Source: Lepidostoma basale (lineage: Eukaryota; Arthropoda; Insecta; Trichoptera; Lepidostomatidae). From it: a stretch of DNA of 64,000 nt. Of the stretch, positions 33,726 through 44,964 are shown in pieces. How positions within the stretch are numbered: position 1 is the first letter of the stretch; the number at the start of each line of letters is the position of its first letter. The position numbers were made by a program, and so were the translations under genes. The notes beneath the pieces were generated by a model, which made no database searches, was not told the DNA's origin, and saw nothing but the letters and a program-made list of their open reading frames with translations. The stretch is taken from assembly GCA_022606425.2 (NCBI GenBank), contig JAHDVF020000001.1, positions 992,001 to 1,056,000 on the forward strand, written 5' to 3'.

Positions 33726-33729
33726 TATT

Positions 33730-34435
33730 TAACTATTCAAATTAATTCAATGTTAAACGAATATATCCGCATGTCCTGCAAAATTTGCAGAAATATTACG
33801 CGAGTTAAATCGCTTATGGCGCTCAAAATGTTGAGGTTCTACAAATTTGCGAAAACAGGAACCCTTTATTTCTTTCATTCTCTCTTGTTGAACGCATCAC
33901 TTGTTCAGAAGAATTACTTAAAGTTTACTTCTTGTTCTTATCACCCAGGGAGAGCAGAAAGCGGATAGAGATGAGGGGAGAGGTGGACACAAAGCAAGGG
34001 GCGCGGGGGGTAAGAAGTTTAGTGTTCTTGAACTTGAGCACAATATCGCTATTGTTGTCTTTTCAATTACTACACGCTCCAAATACTTCGAACACATAAA
34101 TGAACTGCCGTTTATTCCGTCAAACGGATGTTCAAGAAATGATTACCGTAAATATTACGCGTGCATTATATTATTATTAAATAGGTAGCGGTAATTATTA
34201 TTACTATTATTAAAATGTCTCACTATATCTAGGCAACCTACAAGATATAAGCTGACTGTTGATGATATACCTGTGGAGGTCGCTAGCAGCTCTGACGATA
34301 GATGGACAAAGGGAGAGGCAGGGAGCGGGGGTCAGAGGGATGAAGTTTACGAGCCGAACCTAGGGGTCGTGGCGGGGAGGCGGTGACCCGGGGAGTTGGA
34401 TTAACACTTTGATGGTGAACGGTCGTATCCTATAG
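33730..34435. other. Unassigned DNA; 33940-34010 and 34300-34400 purine/G-rich
   Basis: GGGAGAGGTGGACACAAAG and GGGGGTAAG-type G-rich tracts stand out near 33975-34012 and 34310-34390. I see no gene. Confidence 0.35.
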
Positions 34436-34439
34436 GATA

Positions 34440-34860
34440 AACTGCAATCCATAATGAATGCTGCAGCACGATTAATTTTTGGTGCATCAAAATTCACACA
34501 TATAACCTCAATGCTTTATCGACTTCACTGGTTAAGGTTACCTGAGCGAATCGAATATAAACTATATCTACTTGTTCACAAAGCCTTACATAGACAAGCA
34601 CCCCACTACCTCACAGAACTTTGCAAGCTAATCGATCTGAACCCTCGGCAGTCAACTCTACGATCCTCGATGAAAGAAGCAACTAGCATCGCAGGACTGA
34701 CGGCTTGGAACAGGCTGCCCTACAATATCCGCAATCAAGACGACGAAGAAGTGTTCAGAAGCTCTCTTAAAACTTTTCTTTTTAAGAGAAGCTTTCCGGA
34801 CGAAGAGCGCCCTTGAATTGAATCTCTCACAAAAATGGCGCTATACAAATCATCATCATC
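34440..34860 (+). mobile_element. LINE-C' (CR1/L2-like) 3' end
   Basis: Frame 34454-34816: MNAAARLIFGASKFTHITSM, LHWLRLPERIEYKLYLLVHK, RLPYNIRNQDDEEVFRSSLK, TFLFKRSF. A short 3' end AATGGCGCTATACAAATC and an (ATC)n tail follow. It is a different subfamily from 32125-32830. Copies of the same subfamily are at 59575-59685 and 60605-60965. Confidence 0.9.
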
Positions 34861-34864
34861 ATCG

Positions 34865-35050
34865 TCAAAACGCCTCCTTTGCTGGTGTTCTAGAACTGTG
34901 ACCGGAAACCCAGAACGTCCCCAACTTCGTTGGAGGGACTACATTAAAGGGACCGCCGGTATGACATGGATGCGTGTTGCCCAGGATTGACAGATACGGA
35001 AGCAGATGGAGGAGACCTACGTCCAGAAGTGGACATGGATGATGAACAAA
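34865..35050 (+). mobile_element. LINE-G 3' end
   Basis: RTVTGNPERPQLRWRDYIKG, TAGMTWMRVAQD, stop, QIRKQMEETYVQKWTWMM: a conserved LINE terminus, 5'-truncated right after the LINE-C' tail. Confidence 0.75.
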
Positions 35051-35054
35051 TTAA

Positions 35055-35795
35055 TTTAATGTCAACATTAAATTTAATGGAATAGCATTCTAAAAAATAT
35101 TGCGACATTATTATTGTGTAAGAATAATTATCTTTGAAGACGAGTAGTCAGGCTTATTGGAAATGGAATTCCATATAATCAATTAATGTATCCGTTAGTT
35201 CAAAGCGGTCGCATGCAACCGTCATGCAAGTCACGAGTAATTTCACCTGATACTGTCGACTGTAACGGAAGAGGGAGGAAAACTAATGAAAACTGTTATT
35301 CCTAATAAGCGAAGGAGATCTGATGCGAAACCGTTGACATAAAGACCCGGAACCTAGGATACACCGTAACACCAGTACATACACAACCACATAGTGAATA
35401 TTGTATAGACATGATCTTCTGACATGTATTATGACACTATAATCAAGATAACATCGATAAAAATCAATGATCGTTATCTTCTCATATATAAATATGTATG
35501 TATCACTATCACATGTCTTAATGGGTATTCCTTCATTAGTGGATGTCAGTTGATTTATGTCAGTGTAAACAGATGGATTCTGAAAACCAAAATTTGAAAC
35601 GAAAAATTAAGCGAAATTTACGGAAACATTTTTTTTACTTTTATCTGTTCGCTTCTTTAGAGTTTATGTAACTCATTTGAAGTCGTTCATAGACAAACAT
35701 TAACATTAAACTATATGAAAAATGATAATTTTTATAAACTTTAACGTTACTACTGTGGAATATCATATTTTAACGAATTTGTTTTTGAATTAAAA
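35055..35795. other. Unassigned DNA
   Basis: I see no gene or repeat family. Confidence 0.4.
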
Positions 35796-35797
35796 CA

Positions 35798-35985
35798 CGC
35801 TTTTATTTCACTTCTGAGTTTTATTTTCTCTACAAGTTTCGAAGGTTTTACACCTTCATTATCTAAAATCTATCTCTTTTTTTCTTTTTTTATACACTTC
35901 GTTCATACAACACTTACATACATTTAAAAATTTTAAATTACATAGACATGTTTCGGACAACCAGTCCTTCTTCAGTGATACATAT
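35798..35985 (-). repeat. Family C then family H hammerhead-like motifs, minus strand
   Basis: C (35825-35875): GATAATGAAGG, CCTTC, GAA, ACTTGT, A, GAGAAAATAAAA. H (35940-35985): CTGAAGA (complement of about 35970-35976), extra A, GGAC/GTCC, GAA, ACATGT, C, TATGTAAT. The H core is intact; the C core has decayed. Confidence 0.68.
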
Positions 35986-36014
35986 TATAAAGATATATAA
36001 ATATTATAAAATTG

Positions 36015-36275
<261 letters not shown>

Positions 36276-36284
36276 TTACATGTG

Positions 36285-36400
36285 TATTCAGTTTTATTCT
36301 ACGTGTTATTCAAGTTTCGACCGGTGCCTGAAGCTCGCTTCCATATTCCGACTACAACCGGTCGCAAGTAGAAGCACAAGTAAAATAAAACTAAATATAA
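36285..36400. repeat. Family F/G-like hairpin
   Basis: GTTTCGACCGGTGCC on the left (antisense) and AACCGGTCGCAAGTAGAAGC on the right. ACCGGT followed by C and a helix I-like strand fits the scheme, but no CUGAUGA box is left. Confidence 0.4.
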
Positions 36401-36409
36401 GCTATTTTC

Positions 36410-36680
36410 ATTAGATTAAGTTGGTATGGACGTATACAAAGAATGAATGAAGAAATAATGGTAAGGAAATTTCTTATATATTAACGATGTAAACGGAACA
36501 AGAGAAAGAGAAGGATCGAGAAAACAGTTCACAATCAAATATATTAAATATTCAATATCCGTAACTTGAGGAGTAATCGAAGTGCATGCATGACACTATG
36601 TACAAATGTCAGGAAACAACAGTTTGGTTTTCCATCTTTCTGCGTACCCCTTAGTAGAGACGATGTGATGATTAGTTTGT
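36410..36680 (+). mobile_element. LINE-A 3' end, decayed
   Basis: WYGRIQRMNEE-like, then DVNGTRERE, SRKTVHNQI, CMTLCTN and a CCCCTTAGTAGAGACG end with GATGATTAGTTTG. Confidence 0.72.
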
Positions 36681-36924
36681 TTATTTGCATAAGTACGCAA
36701 ATTTCAATGTGTACCAAAATAATTGTATCGCCTCTCTACATTATCTATTTATAATATTAGGATTTCTTTGAATTAGAGCTATTTTATAACGTAAATTATT
36801 GTATCTTACTTATGACTGAATATTAATTTTATATATTGATTAAATTTTACAGTTAAATATTACAAAATAATATAATAATTACATTGAATCAACATCAAAA
36901 CTAAACAAATCTTGTGATTATTTA

Positions 36925-37095
36925 TTCTTCTTTCAGTGCCGTGTCAGGTCCCCCCAACGTTAGCGATCACTGCAGCAAAGGCATCTCTATCCTGCGCCAC
37001 TTGGAACAGGTTCTGAACTATTGTTATTCCTGTACACTCTTTGATGTTCCGCAGCTAGGATAGCTGCCTTCTACCAATTCCCCGACGTCCCTCCA
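36925..37095 (-). mobile_element. LINE-B 3' terminal fragment, minus strand
   Basis: TTCTTCTTTCAGTGCCGTGT, CCCCCCAACGTTAGCGATCA, GACGTCCCTCCATAT: the reverse of RRDVGELV..., FQVAQDRDAFAAVIANVGG and the tail. Confidence 0.75.
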
Positions 37096-37099
37096 TATT

Positions 37100-37355
37100 G
37101 TGATTATATAAAAATTACTATCTATAGCTCAAAACGCTGTTACTATCGGTACTAATATAATAGACAATATTATTGAATGCCTAAAAATATAATTATTTAT
37201 TTTTTAAGTAAAAAATATTGATTGGTTCCGATTTTTTTAGTTTTCACCTTTAATATTTAATATTGTACAAGCTCACCTGTTCCACAATACAATATTCTTA
37301 CATCATATCCCCGCATCAAATAAATTTTAATTGATTAAATTGAATATAAAATAGA
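37100..37355. other. Unassigned AT-rich DNA
   Basis: I see nothing recognisable. Confidence 0.35.
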
Positions 37356-37359
37356 AATA

Positions 37360-37700
37360 GTTCCGCAATGGCCCGCGGACCGAGACCGCTTCTTGGCTCC
37401 ACCTTGACATTGCGAATCGCGACCTTGAAAGTGCGGCCGGCGGGCGCTAGGCGGCGCCATCGCCGCTGAGTGAAAGGAGAAAGAGCGGCCGTGAAAAGCG
37501 CGGGAACTTCCGCCATGACAGTTTGTTCTTTCCCGCCACGAGCAATTAGCCACGGTGCGATGGCGCGGCGCATGCGCGGGACGGCATTTTCCGCTTTTCG
37601 ATTTGTTTTCGCTAATTATTTACTTCCATTGTTACATCCGAATGCATAAATAACATGTTTGTGTTTACAAGTCGCGCTCTCGAAACTCGGCGACGAAACG
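37360..37700. promoter_or_regulatory. CpG-rich island with an NRF1/Ewg-like palindrome; possible regulatory element
   Basis: This stretch is much richer in G, C and CpG than anything nearby. GGCGCATGCGCG at about 37567-37578 matches the core of the NRF-1/Ewg palindrome (GCGCATGCGC). Overlapping GC-driven open frames on the minus strand (37316-37573) have no recognisable domain. It could be a promoter or enhancer of a nearby gene. That is inference from composition and one motif. Confidence 0.35.
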
Positions 37701-37704
37701 GTCG

Positions 37705-39650
37705 ATGTTTAGCAGAAATCCTCGCATTATAAAAAATTCTTAGAAAATGATTCCACCATACTCTAAAATGTCAACCATAACTGGTCTTCTATTCCCTGAC
37801 CGAGAAAAATGAAAGACGACGTAAATAGAAATTTTGATCCACTTTATAAATACGCTTACCTACCTACCTTATCTCACTTAAAATTAATATAACATACGTT
37901 ATTATGATTAAAATGTCCTAATTTATATACCTCAAATCGTTTTTAATGATAACAGATTGGTCGGTATATAGTCATAAAAAATCTAAAGTTCGTTGTTCAA
38001 TTAATTCATAGGCAAGATAAGGGATGAAAATGTAGAAAAAATGTGTTTCAATAACGATATTTCGCACCTTGGCGGACCTTATTTAGCCTAACCCTCATTT
38101 TTCACAATGAAGGAATTGGGCAATAATAAAATATTACACCCATAAAACTGCGGTGTTTTTCAGGTATCAAGTCCTGCCATTGGAGCTAGAACACATATTT
38201 TTGACACCAGTTTTAATCACTGGGTCCTGACAGGATACGCCATGTCCTGCGGTCCGATCGATAGATTTCTGAAGAAATAATATTACATCGGTCCTTGACG
38301 AGATAAAAAAAAACAACGGTCGAATGCAGTCTGGTCACTTCCTTGCAGATAAAGAGCATACGAGTATATAGAAAACAAATGTGTTTATTTATTGTTTCTT
38401 GAATTGTGGTGTAAAATTAGTACTTAACTATTGATACGTTTAATATTAATAGAAGTTTTATTATATTTTATGGGATGTTTTGCCTTGTTAATTATAAGAA
38501 ATGAAACAAAATTAAAACAAATTCGTATGTCTTGTCTGTTAATTCGATCATGCATATGTTTATTATCCTGCTAATTTTCCAACAATCTAAATTTCATTAT
38601 ATACAAAATCTAGGTACAAGTACAAACCTACCATGTTACCCAACTTTTAAAATCATGATATCCGACTATTGTATTAATAGTAAATTTATTGTTCACTTAT
38701 TACATAAATTTTATGAACCATTTCTGTAAAAAAGTACTTTTTATATAGGATTCAAGAAATCGTACAATCAAGTACACTTTTTTCTAAAAAAATAAACGTA
38801 AATTGATAGAATAACTTAACCAAATAAATAAACCATTCTAACCAAGAATACTTTATCTTCTATTAGTAAGAAATGTACACAAAAACTTCAAAACATTGAG
38901 ATTTTACTAAGACATTAGTATAACAGCTTAATGAAAATTATTTCAACGTGTTAATAAAACACGTGCGCATCAGTGTAAATGAATATGAAAAAAATACGAT
39001 TATGTACATTAAAAATATATATTTGTTTGTATTTTATTAAACTGATTAAAAAAAATTACGAATTTATCTTACTAGTCCATTTCAAAAACGGTTAAAAAAT
39101 AACGGTCAGTTTTTTTTATTAAAAATTAAAGAAACCGAACAACTGTATTGATTAGTTGTAGTTTCGTTAACATATTAATTATCTTCTTGGAGTCAATCAC
39201 TATTTTATTGCTTTAACTGTGATACCATCTTTAGTAAATTTTGGTATAATCTGAATTTTCCTCTCACCATCGTATTGGCTCATAAAAATTCTAACTTTAT
39301 TTTGGGATCAAAAGGCAAAACACAATAACTCCTAAATATTACATTTACATGTTCGGTAATCTACCTGTTGATTGTCATTTGTAGGCATTTCTAAAAGATT
39401 TATTAAGAAATTCAATGTACTGCCAAATTATTTTAAAAGCATTTGGTTTTCTTACATTTAATAAAAATCTTTATTTAAATTGGCTACAATAGGCTTCTCC
39501 TAACAAAATCCTTTGAAGAGGTTATCTTGATTTTGAATGATATTTTTCGTCAACAAAAAGCATATAAAAATACATTTGCGAGAAAAAAGTCCTTTTGTAG
39601 TTTTCCATCCCAAGATAAATGGATTTCCAGCATTATTCTGTTTCGATGAA
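37705..39650. other. Unassigned AT-rich DNA; family D remnant at 38450-38500
   Basis: AGAAGTTTTATTATATTTTA, TGGGATGTTTTGCC is a decayed D arm. Nothing else is recognised in almost 2 kb, the longest repeat-poor stretch of the window. Confidence 0.4.
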
Positions 39651-39654
39651 AAAA

Positions 39655-40258
39655 TTGAATAAAAATTGGAACAAGTTACCGAATTTATTTATCTGGGAAG
39701 CATGTTTACAAAAGATGGATAAATAGAGAGAGAGATATTGAAAGAAGGGTTTGTGCTGGAAACAAAACAAATGGTGCAGTCAAAATCATCACTGCAAATA
39801 GAAATATATCGACTGAAGTAAATATAAAGCAGGATAAACGCCGTAGAAATGAGATCACTAAGAAGAATGTGCGGGAAAACGTTGTATGATAGAATACCGA
39901 ACGATGAAATAAGAAAGAAATGTAAGGCAGATGACTGCATCATGAATAAAATTAAAAAAGGATCCCTGAGATGGTTTGGACATATGGAACGAATGGATGA
40001 GAGTAGAATGGTTAAAAAGTTGTACACAAGCAGCGTGAATGGGAAAAGAAGCCGAGGACGACCGAGGAAAACATGGCATGACCAAATTAATCAAAAACTA
40101 AAAGGCGGCCACATTCGAAGTCGGAATAATCGACATGCGTGCATGGTACGATGTATGAATGTAGAAGAAGCCCGAGAGGTATGCCAGGACAGGCCATTGT
40201 GGCGATCCATCCTCTCTGCCTACCCCTACGGAGAAATGGCGTGATGGTTAGTTAGTTA
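39655..40258 (+). mobile_element. LINE-A 3' end, best preserved copy
   Basis: Starts in the LEQVTEFIYLGSMFTKDG-like block, then VCAGNKTNGAVKIITANRN, with a deletion before DKRRRNEIT. The open frame 39849-40244 has RSLRRMCGKTLYDRIPNDEI, KIKKGSLRWFGHMERMDESR, SRGRPRKTWHDQINQKLKGG, ACMVRCMNVEEAREVCQD and WRSILSAYPYGEMA. The tetraloop is UACG. The stop TGA lies 4 nt before TTAGTTAGTTAA. Because the last 131 codons are open, this is the reference copy for the family here. Confidence 0.93.
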
Positions 40259-40259
40259 A

Positions 40260-40975
40260 TTATCCAATTCATTATATTATATATTGTACATTATTTAGAA
40301 TATATTCCTGTCATATAGATTATTTAAGATGTATTGCAGTTTACTTCTCCCATTAATTATTAATAACGCATTTTAAAACGAATTTGTTGCGGATGGCGGT
40401 AAATGATCGCATCATCCTGCTGCAACGATCTAGGAAATGAAATGAACGAGGAATTCGTTTGAAAAAATAGGATCGCCATAAAAAAATGGCAGATGTATAC
40501 TCGGGTCTGTTTCAGGCATTTATCTAGCAAACCTTTTCATTCGCTTTTTTCTCCGGCGCGGCCATCTTGGTTCCGAGAAGCGCGCCATTTCGGATGGTGA
40601 TGCTTTGTATCCGGCATTTATCTTTCTGGAAATGTTAAAAAGGTTCGGCCCTTGATGGGACGCATTTAATTTAGATGTCTGTTTTTTTACGTAACCGAGA
40701 AATTGTTATTCGGGAATATGAGATCCGAGGTCGCCAGCACCTGCTTATCAATTATCATTTTTTGTTCCGTTAGATGTAACGTGAGAATATTTATGGCCGC
40801 TGGAGCCAATATTTTGTCACTTTTTCGGCGGTTTTTTACAATACATTTTGCTCTCATATTATTCAATATTTCTTTACAAAGCATCTCGCGTTTACACTAA
40901 TCTTCAGTAAATCCGTATATCGGAGCCCATGAAAAAAATCTTAAAGAAAGACTAGCCACTTTTTTAACTATGAAC
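40260..40975. other. Unassigned DNA; GC-richer patch with YY1-like sites
   Basis: GCGGCCATCTTGG (about 40557-40569) and GCGCCATTTCGG (about 40582-40593) resemble YY1/Pho sites. No gene is recognised. Regulatory function is speculative. Confidence 0.3.
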
Positions 40976-40984
40976 TTGTATTGA

Positions 40985-41185
40985 CATTGCAAATAATTGC
41001 AAATAATTGCAAATAATTGTAAATAATTGCAAATAATGGCAAATAATGGCAAATAATTGCAAATAATTGCAAATAATTGCTAATAATTACAAATAATTGC
41101 AAATAGTTGCAAATAATTGCAATTATTTGCAAATAATTACAAATAATTGCAAATAGTTGCAAATAATTGCAATTATTTGCAAAAA
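40985..41185. repeat. 10-bp minisatellite
   Basis: GCAAATAATT units in tandem, about twenty, with variants GGCAAATAAT and GCAAATAGTT. Some units near 41115-41130 and 41170-41180 read in the inverse sense (GCAATTATTTGC). Confidence 0.92.
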
Positions 41186-41194
41186 ATAAAAAGA

Positions 41195-41310
41195 TCTACA
41201 ACATGTTTCAGAGGTAACATCCTCCATCCTCGAGTATAAATATTAAGAGAGGATGGGGGCACCTCCGGAATATGTTGTGAATAATATTTTTATTTTGTAA
41301 AAATTAACAC
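41195..41310. repeat. Family J foldback, hammerhead-like but divergent
   Basis: Minus strand: CGAGGAT, GGAGG, loop, CCTC, TGAAACATGTTGTAG (complement of about 41208-41246). Plus strand: GAGGATGGGGGCACCTCCG, GAATATGTTGTG (about 41256-41285). Helix II and the ACATGT-like palindrome are there, but the C3-U4 positions do not match. Confidence 0.45.
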
Positions 41311-41444
41311 TTTCATTGGCCAACATTTTCAGATATCTGGTAAGATGATGTACTCGTATATCCAATAATAATATATTTTTTTATTAAAAATGTTCCTAAT
41401 AAAAAAAAACTATTTTTTTGTACTTTTTTTTTAGCATTTATTAA

Positions 41445-41765
41445 AACCACAAACGCGTTGGACGCGTATTAACGAGTACTTAACGAGATTTCGGTAGTAC
41501 GCGCCTGGCGCGTTCTCAGCAATCAACGTCTTAAGTGGTTTATACAGTGTTTAAAATAATTGTATGTACAATAACAACAGCTAAAATAAGAATTTTTTGT
41601 AAGAAATTTCATTGTTAATAATATAGATTAAAAAAATCTTTAAAATGTTTATTTAGTTAAAATCTACTAATGTTTACGTCTTCAAAAGATGAAAAAGCCT
41701 GTCGAAGAAACAAACATTAGTGAATTTTAACTAAATATACATTTCAATTTTTTTTTAGATTTTTA
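41445..41765. repeat. Two further small inverted repeats
   Basis: AACGCGTTGGACGCGT...CGAGATTTCGGTAGTACGCG (41450-41530), and TTTAGTTAAAATCTACTAAT... against ...ATTAGTGAATTTTAACTAAA (41652-41750). They resemble the foldback elements in size but lack a clear core. Confidence 0.5.
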
Positions 41766-42045
41766 TTTTATTTTAGGAATGAGTGAAGAGAGAATGGTGA
41801 AGTAGGTATATGTAAACGACGTGAACGGAACTAGAAATAGAGGAAGGCCGAGGAAAACGTGGCACGATCAAATCAATCAAATATTAAATGTCAGTCAATC
41901 AGTCGGAGAAATCCACGTGCGTGCATGACAAGATGTATGAATGTAGAGGAAGCGAGAGAAGTATGTCAGGACAGAACAGTGTGACGTTCCATTCTTTCCG
42001 CCTATCCCTCCGGGTAGACGGCGTGATGTTTAGTTAGTTAGTTTT
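41765..42045 (+). mobile_element. LINE-A 3' end
   Basis: GVKREW-like start, VNDVNGTRNRGRPRKTWHDQ, CMTRCMNVEEAREVCQDR, SAYPSG; CCCTCCGGG hairpin; GGCGTGATGTTTAGTTAGTTAG. Confidence 0.85.
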
Positions 42046-42049
42046 TTTT

Positions 42050-42780
42050 TCTATGAGGTGGTTAGCAAATTCAGAAAAATTATTTTTAGAGAGACATCTT
42101 ATGTGCTATTTTATTCTTAATTTAAAATTACGCCTTGTTTTACCAATATAAAAAGATGAGCAATCAGTACATTTCAGTTTATAAATCCCTGATTGAGATA
42201 AATTATCTTCCTTGTCTTTATTATTTTTATTAATTTACCTAAAAGAAGGCGTAAGCTACTAGAGCAGTATGGCGGTCCATCCTCTCTGTCACTCCGCCAC
42301 AAAGATCGTATTTTTGTTGGCGTGTTGTTGTTGGTGTCTAAACTATTCAGTTATGTTTTGTTTAGAAATAGTCAAATCATAAAAGAGCTTTCTCAAGTAA
42401 GTTGTGATTATATCGGTATGTCAATTATACGTACATGTCACTGAACTCGCGTGCTATACGCATTGCGGTGCACCGGGATATCTCTGGGTACCTTCGATTG
42501 GCGTGCCTTCTCTTAGGAGACATGATACAGCTATTAACTGTTCATGCTTCACATGTGTCTGTTCAATTATACACTAATAAATTGTTGGTCCCGATCGCAA
42601 TAACTTGGAGACCGTTAGACGCACGTCCGTCAGAAGCCGCCAGTCTGGACCAGGCGTGTATGTATTCAACAAATGTACATCGATAAGTGCGAGCCGATAC
42701 GTATATCGTTGGCTCAACACTATAAAAACTATTAATGTTATTAATTGAAATTTCTTTGCAAAAAATTAAAAAAATAAGTT
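42050..42780. other. Unassigned DNA, partly GC-richer
   Basis: 83-codon frame 42435-42686 has no recognisable domain. I see no supportable gene. Confidence 0.35.
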
Positions 42781-42784
42781 ATTT

Positions 42785-43275
42785 TATAACTAACTAACTA
42801 ACTAACCATTACGCCGTCTCCCCGAAGGGGTAGTATAAATGAAAGGACTGCCACACTTTTCTTTTCTGACATATTTCTCTCGCTTCCTCAACATTCATAC
42901 ATCGTGTCATGCACGCGCGTCGATTTCTCTGACTCCTCACATGGCCGACATTCAATATTTGATTTATTCGATCGTACCACGTTTTCCTCGGTCTTCCTCT
43001 ATTTCTGGTTCCATTTACATCGTTATGATCCTTTCATTATTTTGTTCATAACACCATCATTCTCACCGCATTCACTTCTTATATTTTCATTCGACACTCT
43101 ATCATACACAGAGTATCCGCACATTCGTCTAAGAGATCTCATTTCTACTGCATTTATTCTACTTCCATGCTTCGATTCCATACATAAGGGTAGGTAGAAG
43201 AACACCATTGTGCACTGCCATTCTAGCTTTTTTGGATAGGTTTTTGTTTGCGATGACAACATTAAATGCACCAAG
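42785..43275 (-). mobile_element. LINE-A 3' end, minus strand
   Basis: Tail complement, then the UUCG hairpin and the usual blocks. An internal deletion joins the RNRG block directly to GSL (about 43023). Frame 43023-43274 shows RINAVEMRSLRRMCGYSVYD, NENIRSECGENDGVMNKIMK. Confidence 0.87.
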
Positions 43276-43279
43276 ATTT

Positions 43280-43910
43280 TGAAACTGGAAAATTGTTAAA
43301 TTGAATTGTTTATTAAATCTCATATAAATAGTGCGGATGGCTACATTTGAAGTCTGAAGACTACATTTGCAGCTCCTATTTGAATGTTATTTAATAAACA
43401 TTTTTACTTCAGTTGCTTATTCTATTTAATTGCACTTAATATTATAATGAACGGAACTGTAAATGTAAACAGTATAGTAAAATATCATTTTTTTACTGCA
43501 AATGAAGCCAGCAATAGAGGTTAAAATTTATAAACGAACAGGAACGCAGAAATATGCCGGGAGAGGTGAAGTATACGCATAATCGCTAGGAGAGATAAAA
43601 AGAACACGTTCAGTGCCTGCCCCTCCGAGAAAGGCGCGATGGTAATTCAGCTAGTTAATTAGCAACATACTCGTAGTTCCTCCTGCTATCCGGATTCTCG
43701 CCCCGAGCGGGAAACTCTTGACATACTTTTCACAACTCTACAAGTCAACAACGGGACTCCAGCCATGGAATGATCGAGTCTACATATAGAGGAAACATAG
43801 GTTTCAGTATTCAGCAAATGGAAGGTTCTAATATTCATGATAGATGACCATTATTACTAAGATTGATATAAAACTTTTATTCAGTATTAAATATTCACTT
43901 TCGTTTCTTG
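43280..43910. other. Mostly unassigned; short LINE-A remnant near 43600-43650
   Basis: TGCCTGCCCCTCCGAGAAAG, GCGCGATGGTAA is a LINE-A terminal remnant. Nothing else is recognised. Confidence 0.35.
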
Positions 43911-43914
43911 TCAA

Positions 43915-44402
43915 ATACAACTAAAAGAAGTGAATGCAGTGCGAATGAAAGTGCTATGAAAAAAATAATGAATGGGTCATTAAGATCGTTTGGATACCTC
44001 TTAATACGACGTTGACGACCTTCGTGGCAGAGTTTAGAGCCTGACTGTCATACCGAAGGTTCCGGGTTAGATTCCCGGTTAAAAGGCGACAGATTAGCTA
44101 CCTATCACATGTCATATGTGTATACAGTAATTGGGTTCAAGCGACCTGTTGTATACGTAAAAAATAATAATAATAAAAAATAATAAAAAATACAAATTAA
44201 TAAAAAAATTAAATAAATGTATGAAGAAATGATGATTAAGGAATATCGGCCTCGTGAGGAGTCGTAGAAATCGACGTGCATGCATGATACGATGCACGAA
44301 TGTTGAGGAATCGAGAGAAGTATGACAGGAAAGAACAGTGGGCCGACAGATTCTTTCTACCTACCATTTCGTGGAGACGCCGTGATGGTTAGTTAGTTAG
44401 TT
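43915..44402 (+). mobile_element. LINE-A 3' end, interrupted by a SINE
   Basis: Part 1 (43920-44005) covers the RSECSANESAMKKIMNGSLR region. Part 2 (about 44215-44402) covers MYEEMMIKEY, the RSRRNRRACMIRCTNVEESR region and the (TTAG)n tail. The SINE at 44020-44165 lies between. Confidence 0.8.
44020..44165 (+). mobile_element. tRNA-derived SINE with internal deletion
   Basis: GACGACCTTCGTGGCAGAGT head; B box is GGTTAGATTCC. The body hairpin is deleted. The 3' part CAGTAATTGGGTTCAAGCGA, CCTGTTGTATAC is intact. Confidence 0.83.
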
Positions 44403-44464
44403 AATTTGATATTATCATATTAAATTAAAATATTTTTTCCCATATAATATAAGAAAATTTAAAA

Positions 44465-44555
44465 AACTAATCTTCACGCCGTTTCCACGGAGGCGTAGGC
44501 AGAAAGGATGGACTGCCACTCTACTCTCACCTAATATACCTTTCGAGCTTAAAAT
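44465..44555 (-). mobile_element. LINE-A 3' terminal fragment, minus strand
   Basis: CTAATCTTCACGCCGTTTCC, ACGGAGGCGTAGGC, GGATGGACTGCCACTCTACT. Tetraloop UCCG with a changed stem. Confidence 0.78.
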
Positions 44556-44690
44556 TGCCTTCTTCATTGGTTTTAAATACTAAGTATGTTTTTTTTTATA
44601 ATTGATCATGAAACAATTAATAAAAAGATAGAAAATAAAAATAAATAAAAATATATCTTAGAAGACTATTTACATTATTTCAAAATAAAA

Positions 44691-44868
44691 TCTTTGTATT
44701 TAACCACGGTATGGTTATTATAATTGATGCCAACTAGTTTCGCTTGGACCCGAGCTTCATCGGGGCAGTATAACAACAACAGTTGTTTTACTGCCCTGAT
44801 GAAGCTCGGATCCAAGCGAAACTAGTTGGCATCAATTATAATAACCATACCGTGGTTAAATACAAAGT
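44691..44868. repeat. Family B foldback, almost perfect, with two opposed hammerhead-like motifs
   Basis: Arms of about 75 bp. Plus strand: CTGATGA (44796-44802), A44803, helix II GCT/AGC (44804-44806 with 44815-44817), GAA 44818-44820, ACTAGT 44821-44826, T44827. Helix I TGCC (44792-44795) pairs with GGCA (44828-44831). Minus strand: CCGATGA (complement of 44758-44764), A, GCT/AGC, GAA, ACTAGT, T, GGCATC. The arms are so similar that the copy must be young or recently homogenised. Confidence 0.82.
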
Positions 44869-44964
44869 TTTTTTATTTATTTTATATTTTTAATGTCTAA
44901 CCACAAATGAATTCATATGAAAATTTATATATTATTTTTCCTTTCTTAAATTGATTAATAGTGT

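Noticed and set aside
37316..37573. 85-codon minus-strand frame in the GC-rich block
   Set aside because: The frame is explained by high GC content lowering stop frequency. An overlapping second frame is equally open and no domain is seen.
41652..41750. GATGA...GAAAC hairpin as another hammerhead family
   Set aside because: The GATGA and GAAAC boxes are present, but no proper helix II or palindromic helix III can be drawn.
42435..42686. 83-codon frame as a host gene
   Set aside because: No domain, no splice or start context that persuades me, and it lies in unassigned DNA.
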